Shown here piece after piece: positions 59,506 to 64,000 of a stretch of 64,000 nt of DNA (position 1 is the stretch's first letter; every line of letters starts with the position of its first letter). Below the pieces are notes generated by a model, which was not told the origin of the DNA, searched no databases, and saw nothing but the letters and a program-made list of their open reading frames with translations. Both the position numbers and the translations under genes were made by a program. This DNA comes from Gordionus sp. m RMFG-2023 (Eukaryota; Nematomorpha; Gordioida; Chordodea; Parachordodidae). The stretch is from NCBI RefSeq assembly GCF_954871325.1, contig NC_088775.1, forward strand, positions 29,303,561 to 29,367,560, in the 5' to 3' direction.

Positions 59506-61274
59506 ACTTTTCATTTTGATCTGTGACAAACGTGACATGACATTGATATTTAGACATTAACATTTTTTTTCTATCAATTAGAAAAATAAATTTAAACCAG
59601 GAAATATTTTAAAATATATCCAAAATATGTGGGGGGGGGGGGGGATCATTTAATAATTCATATAAACCTAGCCTTAACTCTTTTTACTATTTTGATTTTT
59701 TTAAATTTAATTGAGCACATTACTGAATAAGATAAATAAATAAAAGAATCATTATTACGTATTTTCTGAAAAATGATGGTCCACCCGAGGCAATTAAAGT
59801 CAATTTTATTTTTACACTTTATAATTTAAATTATAAAAATATATATAAATAAAATGTACTACTTTCATTTTATTTGTGTCCACAATTTCATAAAAGTTAA
59901 CATAAGATATAAAAAATTAAAATGACGGATGGCTGTCATTTATAATTGTGTCTATGTTAGTCTTTTTTTTAAAAAAAAAATTTACATTATCGGTTATAAA
60001 TTGATCTTTAAAAATAAAGTATAATTTAAGTAAATTACTCTAAAGTCCTTTGAATATTTAAGGTGATGTGGGGGAGGGGGGGGGAGGGTCAATCAAGTAT
60101 TTGAACCACCCTCCAAAATTTATAAATGGGAAAATATGCTGAACCATGAAATTATAAATGAAAAGTAAAAAACAATGAGAAATAAAAAAATATGTACTTT
60201 GCAAAGATTTTATTTTGCAATGCCTTCCTATATAATTTGATTTTCTAAAATCATTTTAATTTTAAAAAAATATTTATTAAATCTGTTGTCTCAAAATTAC
60301 GAATACAGGATATTATTAATTTAACTAATGATTTCTTCACCTTCCTCCCCAATACAATTTTACACCCCCCCCCCCACACCCCGTAAAAAATTCTTACCCT
60401 CTACCCCATCCTCACACTTTCAATCTTGTGTTACCCCCCTTCCGGTTATCTCTTTCTTATGCGCTAATAAATCTAAGTTCGCCATCTTTTAAATGAGATT
60501 CGTGATTTGCGAAATAAGCTAAAATATTTATTAGGTATTATGTTTACATATCGAATCTATTAAAGTGAAATATAAATATTTAGTAATAAATGTAAATGAC
60601 TTGAATTTGGTTAATTATTATTTTTGTAATATTTATACTTTTTACACTTATTTAAAAATACCTGAAATTTTTTTTTTACCTGTTTTGGGAGTCAGAAAAT
60701 ATTTTGTAGGAGCCTGATCTCCTAAAATTATTCCTTGGCTTAATATACTCTTCATAGATCGCTGAAAAATATTATCAGCCTGGTTTAAATAAAACATTTG
60801 GGCTATTAAATAAAATATTTTTATTAAATAATTCTTTTATCTTTTTGCTAATGCTGGGAAAAAGTGTAGCAAATTCAAAACATTCAATATGCGTAAAGAT
60901 TTAAATCTAATTGGAGAGAGATATGATGCAAGATCGTTACTGAAATTGGAGGGGGGTACATATTTATGAAGTCGTTATCGTCATTAATAAAATTAAAGGG
61001 GATAGGGAAGGGCTTAGTTTTGACTTGGGTTTCCTTTTTTGATAATTTTCACCCCCCCCTTCCATTTTAATTTCTTTTTTTGCTAATTTAGATTTGCTAG
61101 GAAGTTGTAAAGTTTTCGAGGAACAGAGGGGGGATGTAATATAATCATTAGCTTGGAGGGGGGTTTAAAAGCCGATGTTCTATGTCATACCCTAGTACAA
61201 TACAGGTTTATATAAAATTTCTTAATACTCTACGACGTAATATATTATCAATTCAATTTATTTTATATATTGAT
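59506..61274. other. AT-rich DNA with long G and C runs
   Basis: It includes a 14-G run (59631-59644), G-rich 60068-60089, an 11-C run (60365-60375), and G-rich spots near 60950 and 61126. No gene or complete transposon was recognised around them. They may be leftovers of G-run hAT termini. Confidence 0.5.
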
Positions 61275-61335
61275 AAAATTTGGAAATTAATTAAAATTTG
61301 GAAATTAATTAAAATTTGGAAATTAATTAAAATTT
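61275..61335. repeat. 18-bp tandem repeat, 3.4 copies
   Basis: AAAATTTGGAAATTAATT occurs three times without a mismatch (61275-61328) and then partly (AAAATTT to 61335). It lies about 0.95 kb upstream of the forkhead start codon. Confidence 0.9.
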
Positions 61336-62276
61336 CACAATTTTTAAAAAAGATAAAACACTCAAAAATCATATGATTATATTTTAACTTTTTAAAGGCA
61401 AATTGTTTGAAAGAAGAAAAAGGGAAATTATATTTTTTTTTAAAATCAACTTATTTATTTAAATTATATATATTTAAAAATTAATTGTTTACAATATATC
61501 ATCCATCATTTTATTCTATTTGTTATATTTACTAGTTATACTAAACTATCTTATTTGCTATGCTATAGGTATGTATATTGTATATACTCTTTATATATAC
61601 ATAATACTAATATTAGATCATATTTTATACATTATAAAAAATTATAACTTAGTATATATTATTTACTTTATTATATATTATGAAAGATGTTTTTTTATTT
61701 AAATTTAAATAAAACATATATACAATAATTATTCAATAAATTGCAAAGTTTATATAAGAATGATGAAGGATATAAATAAATATAAGACGATCTCTTTTAA
61801 AAAGGGATAGAATTTTCATAAACACTTAAAAAGTCTAGAAAATAATAGACATTTTTTAAAAAGCATATTTTTTAAAAATTAAATTGCATAATTAAAAAAT
61901 ACCATAACAATACTAAATAATCCTAATGAAAGAAAAATATCCATTTAAAAAGGTTGATGATCAAAAATAAAATATGGGAGGGTTTTTTATACGTTATTTT
62001 ACTTTTTCAAAAAAAATTATTTAATATTATAAAATAATGTAAAATTCGCCATATATTTAAAATTAAAAATCTAATTATTAAAATAATACATACATTTATT
62101 ATTATTATTTATACTTAAAAATCATTAAAAAAAACCCTAATTTTATATTAAAAAAGAAAAAAGAAGTGTTTGTTATTTTTTTTTGTATATCCAAAAAGGA
62201 AAAACGTTATCACTCAATATGTATCATATTTCATAGTCCTGATCATTTCTTTAAAAAAGTATACCATAAACGTAAA
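61336..62276. other. Extremely AT-rich 5' flank of the forkhead gene
   Basis: This contains the presumed promoter and 5' UTR. Many TATA-like words occur, but in such AT-rich DNA none can be singled out. An in-frame upstream extension of the forkhead frame to 62166 is rejected as coding because its residues (Phe, Ile, Lys, His) do not resemble any forkhead N-terminus. Confidence 0.5.
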
Positions 62277-63641
62277 ATGCCCCGACCACTAAGAGAAACA
62301 TACGGCGGTGCTAAGCCCCCTTATTCTTACATAAGTCTAACGGCTATGGCAATTCAAAGCTCACCCCAAAAGATGTTACCGTTGTGTGACATCTACAAAT
62401 TCATAATGTCCCGGTTTCCGTATTACCGCAAGAACGCCCGTAAATGGCAAAACTCGCTCCGCCATAATCTTTCCTTCAACGATTGCTTCGTTAGGGTTCC
62501 CAGAAGACAAGACTCTCCCAGAGATGAGGTTGGGCCCACTATTCCGTCCGCAAATATTGGGGCTGGTAGCGGAAGCAAAGGGAGCTATTGGGCTCTTCAC
62601 CCAAAGTGCGGCAATATGTTCGAGAACGGAAGCTTTTTACGAAGGCGAAAACGTTTTAAATTCGGTGCCAAAGGTAATACGGTGGATAAAATGGATTCAT
62701 TTGTTCCAATTTCAACCGCAAATAAAATTAACATTCCCACGTATTTTAGCGATTTGACGGATAATTTTATCAAAATAAAATCGAACGTAAATACTATTTC
62801 AACGATTAAAGATTTGAACTCGATAACTAAAACATTACCTGGAGAGGAATATTGCCAAGCAACTGGTCACCCTTATCTTAGCTGTGTGCCTTATTATTGT
62901 TATTGCTACTTAAATGAATTACCAAGACTTTACCAGCCACCTCATCAAACACCATCTCAGTCATCTTTGACTAACAATTTATTGGAAAAAGAATACTGGA
63001 GGAATTCGAACCAAAGCCGGTATCTTGCCCGTCAATTGTCTCATACAAAAGCCCCATCAATGTTAAGCGACGCTAATTATAAAAACGATCGCAAAACAAA
63101 ATATATCCGCAATGTGGCTAAAGGGAGATGTTATACCAACTTACATATCCAACAAAATCAGAGTCCTTATTCTCATAATCGTAGTTCACATTCCATTACT
63201 CATTTATCATCATCTAACCACGATAGCAAGAATGCTGACTGCCGCAGAGAAAACCATTTATTGAAGGTATCAAAAGTAACGTTGTCAACTTTAAAAAACG
63301 ATCACACTCCAAGTCAAAGGCATGACGAAGGCCATAATGTTATCAAACAGAGTTTAGGCTTCTCCATCGAGAGCATCATTAAAACCGAACCGTCTTCGAA
63401 ACGATCTTTGTCGCCTACCGCTGATAGGCTCGAAGATAACAGATTTCATCATACGCCCAACTTTCAATCCTTTAATACTTTACCCCTTTATCACTTAGCC
63501 CCTTGGTCTGATCCTTCTACCTCTGAAGCTTTACATTGTAATCCATTGCCATTCAAATACGATTCGAGTCGGCCGGACAAACCTTCGAACATTTCACATT
63601 TTTCAATCGATTCCTTAATACAGAACCGCATAGCATCTTAA
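62277..63641 (+). CDS. foxB: Forkhead box B (FoxB) transcription factor
   Basis: The 454-residue protein is a nuclear DNA-binding transcription factor; FoxB genes act in nervous-system and ectoderm patterning in animals studied. The forkhead domain spans residues 11-128: [34 protein letters not shown], then helix 3 [15 protein letters not shown] (57-71), and [30 protein letters not shown] and [18 protein letters not shown] are FoxB hallmarks. I chose Met 62277 because MPRP directly before the domain is the usual FoxB start; A stands at -3. About 18 extra residues (82-99) interrupt wing 1 where relatives read RPDQPGKGS. The Ser/Asn/His-rich C-terminal part has two eh1-like motifs, FSIESII (362-368) and FSIDSLI (442-448), candidate Groucho-binding sites. 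It is one exon, as is common for FoxB, with no stop or shift. Confidence 0.95.
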   Translation: MPRPLRETYGGAKPPYSYISLTAMAIQSSPQKMLPLCDIYKFIMSRFPYYRKNARKWQNSLRHNLSFNDCFVRVPRRQDSPRDEVGPTIPSANIGAGSGSKGSYWALHPKCGNMFENGSFLRRRKRFKFGAKGNTVDKMDSFVPISTANKINIPTYFSDLTDNFIKIKSNVNTISTIKDLNSITKTLPGEEYCQATGHPYLSCVPYYCYCYLNELPRLYQPPHQTPSQSSLTNNLLEKEYWRNSNQSRYLARQLSHTKAPSMLSDANYKNDRKTKYIRNVAKGRCYTNLHIQQNQSPYSHNRSSHSITHLSSSNHDSKNADCRRENHLLKVSKVTLSTLKNDHTPSQRHDEGHNVIKQSLGFSIESIIKTEPSSKRSLSPTADRLEDNRFHHTPNFQSFNTLPLYHLAPWSDPSTSEALHCNPLPFKYDSSRPDKPSNISHFSIDSLIQNRIAS

Positions 63642-64000
63642 CGTCCGAAAATGCAAATATTTACCGAATAGCTCAAAGAGTGATTAATAATAATAAATAT
63701 GATAATCGAATCAAATATATAAGATAATTTACTTTGATTATCTTCTTGTTAATATTTAACTTCATAATAAGCAAACGAAATCATTTTCTATTTTAAATTC
63801 TCAGGGTAATGTTCAAGCAAAATAGAAATAAGAAATTTTTCGAAAATTTAATAAATAAAGTTTTGCGATTAAAGATTTTATAAAAAATACTCTTCGATAT
63901 TCTTTAATAATCAAGCCCTTTCCATTTTTTTTGCAGCAATTGTCATTTTAATATATACCTTAGATTCTCCCCGGTCTCAACACTTTGTAAATATTATTAT
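63642..64000 (+). other. 3' flank of the forkhead gene with polyadenylation signals
   Basis: Overlapping AATAAA hexamers lie at 63850-63855 and 63854-63859, about 210 bp after the stop codon, in a suitable place for the 3' end of the forkhead mRNA. In A-rich DNA this hexamer is expected by chance too. No further gene begins before the window ends. Confidence 0.45.

Noticed and set aside
61182-61702. Plus-strand frames of 60-64 codons upstream of foxB as genes
   Set aside because: One is the translation of the 18-bp repeat and the other is Ile/Tyr-rich text expected by chance in AT-rich DNA.
62166-62276. Upstream in-frame Met at 62166 as the forkhead start
   Set aside because: The extra 37 residues are AT-driven (FFCISKKEK and so on) and unlike any forkhead N-terminus, whereas MPRP at 62277 is the conserved FoxB beginning.
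62528-62570. A retained intron inside the forkhead domain
   Set aside because: The only GT-AG pair would remove about 41 bases and break the frame, and the segment has normal coding composition.
62376-62757. Other-frame ORFs of 74-77 codons across the forkhead domain
   Set aside because: Shadows of the conserved forkhead coding frame.
1-64000. tRNA, rRNA or snRNA genes
   Set aside because: No stretch with tRNA box A/B spacing, rRNA core sequence or snRNA motif was recognised on either strand.

Overview
The window looks like a piece of an invertebrate animal genome. It is very A+T-rich by eye, has short GT-AG introns (41-50 bp) inside its transposase genes, and carries one clear host gene: an intact, single-exon forkhead transcription factor of the FoxB class near the right edge (62277-63641, + strand). 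I cannot place the species more closely. No rRNA, tRNA, CRISPR array or bacterial-type operon was seen.

The other ~61 kb is mostly a graveyard of mobile elements in unassigned AT-rich DNA. Left part (0-12 kb): a decayed ZBED-type hAT transposon with four introns, part of a second hAT, a neat PIF/Harbinger-type MITE, an old Ty3/gypsy-like LTR fossil (5704-11190, minus strand) and two small hAT-like MITEs. From 12 to 23 kb the elements are nested. A young gag-protease-only LTR fossil (12669-16881, TSD GTTAT) sits inside a hAT copy, which abuts a related hAT copy. Further on, a DUF4371/ZMYM1-type hAT (20299-22703, perfect 8-bp TSD) splits a fragment of a non-LTR retrotransposon that appears to carry a restriction-like endonuclease.

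Middle part (24-48 kb): a non-autonomous hAT (24485-25659), GC-rich repeats, faint LINE and mariner remnants, a second copy of the DUF4371 hAT in opposite orientation (38873-41108), an 80-bp stretch identical to the inside of the young LTR fossil, and a small MITE. Right part (48-61 kb): a foldback-like DNA transposon (48233-50646) with degenerate inverted repeat arrays, a 10-bp flanking duplication and a fragment of a conserved animal protein family; then several hAT copies with G/C-run termini (54556-56084 and 57365-58969, both with perfect 8-bp TSDs), one hit by a smaller MITE.

The genes do not form a pathway. The FoxB gene is the only locus with a plausible cellular role. The rest records successive transposition, dominated by hAT elements of at least four lineages. 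The best candidates for something undescribed are the foldback-like element and its protein, the hairpin-bearing hAT termini, and an insertion of about 18 residues in wing 1 of FoxB. All identifications come from reading the sequence and from memory of the families; no database search was possible.
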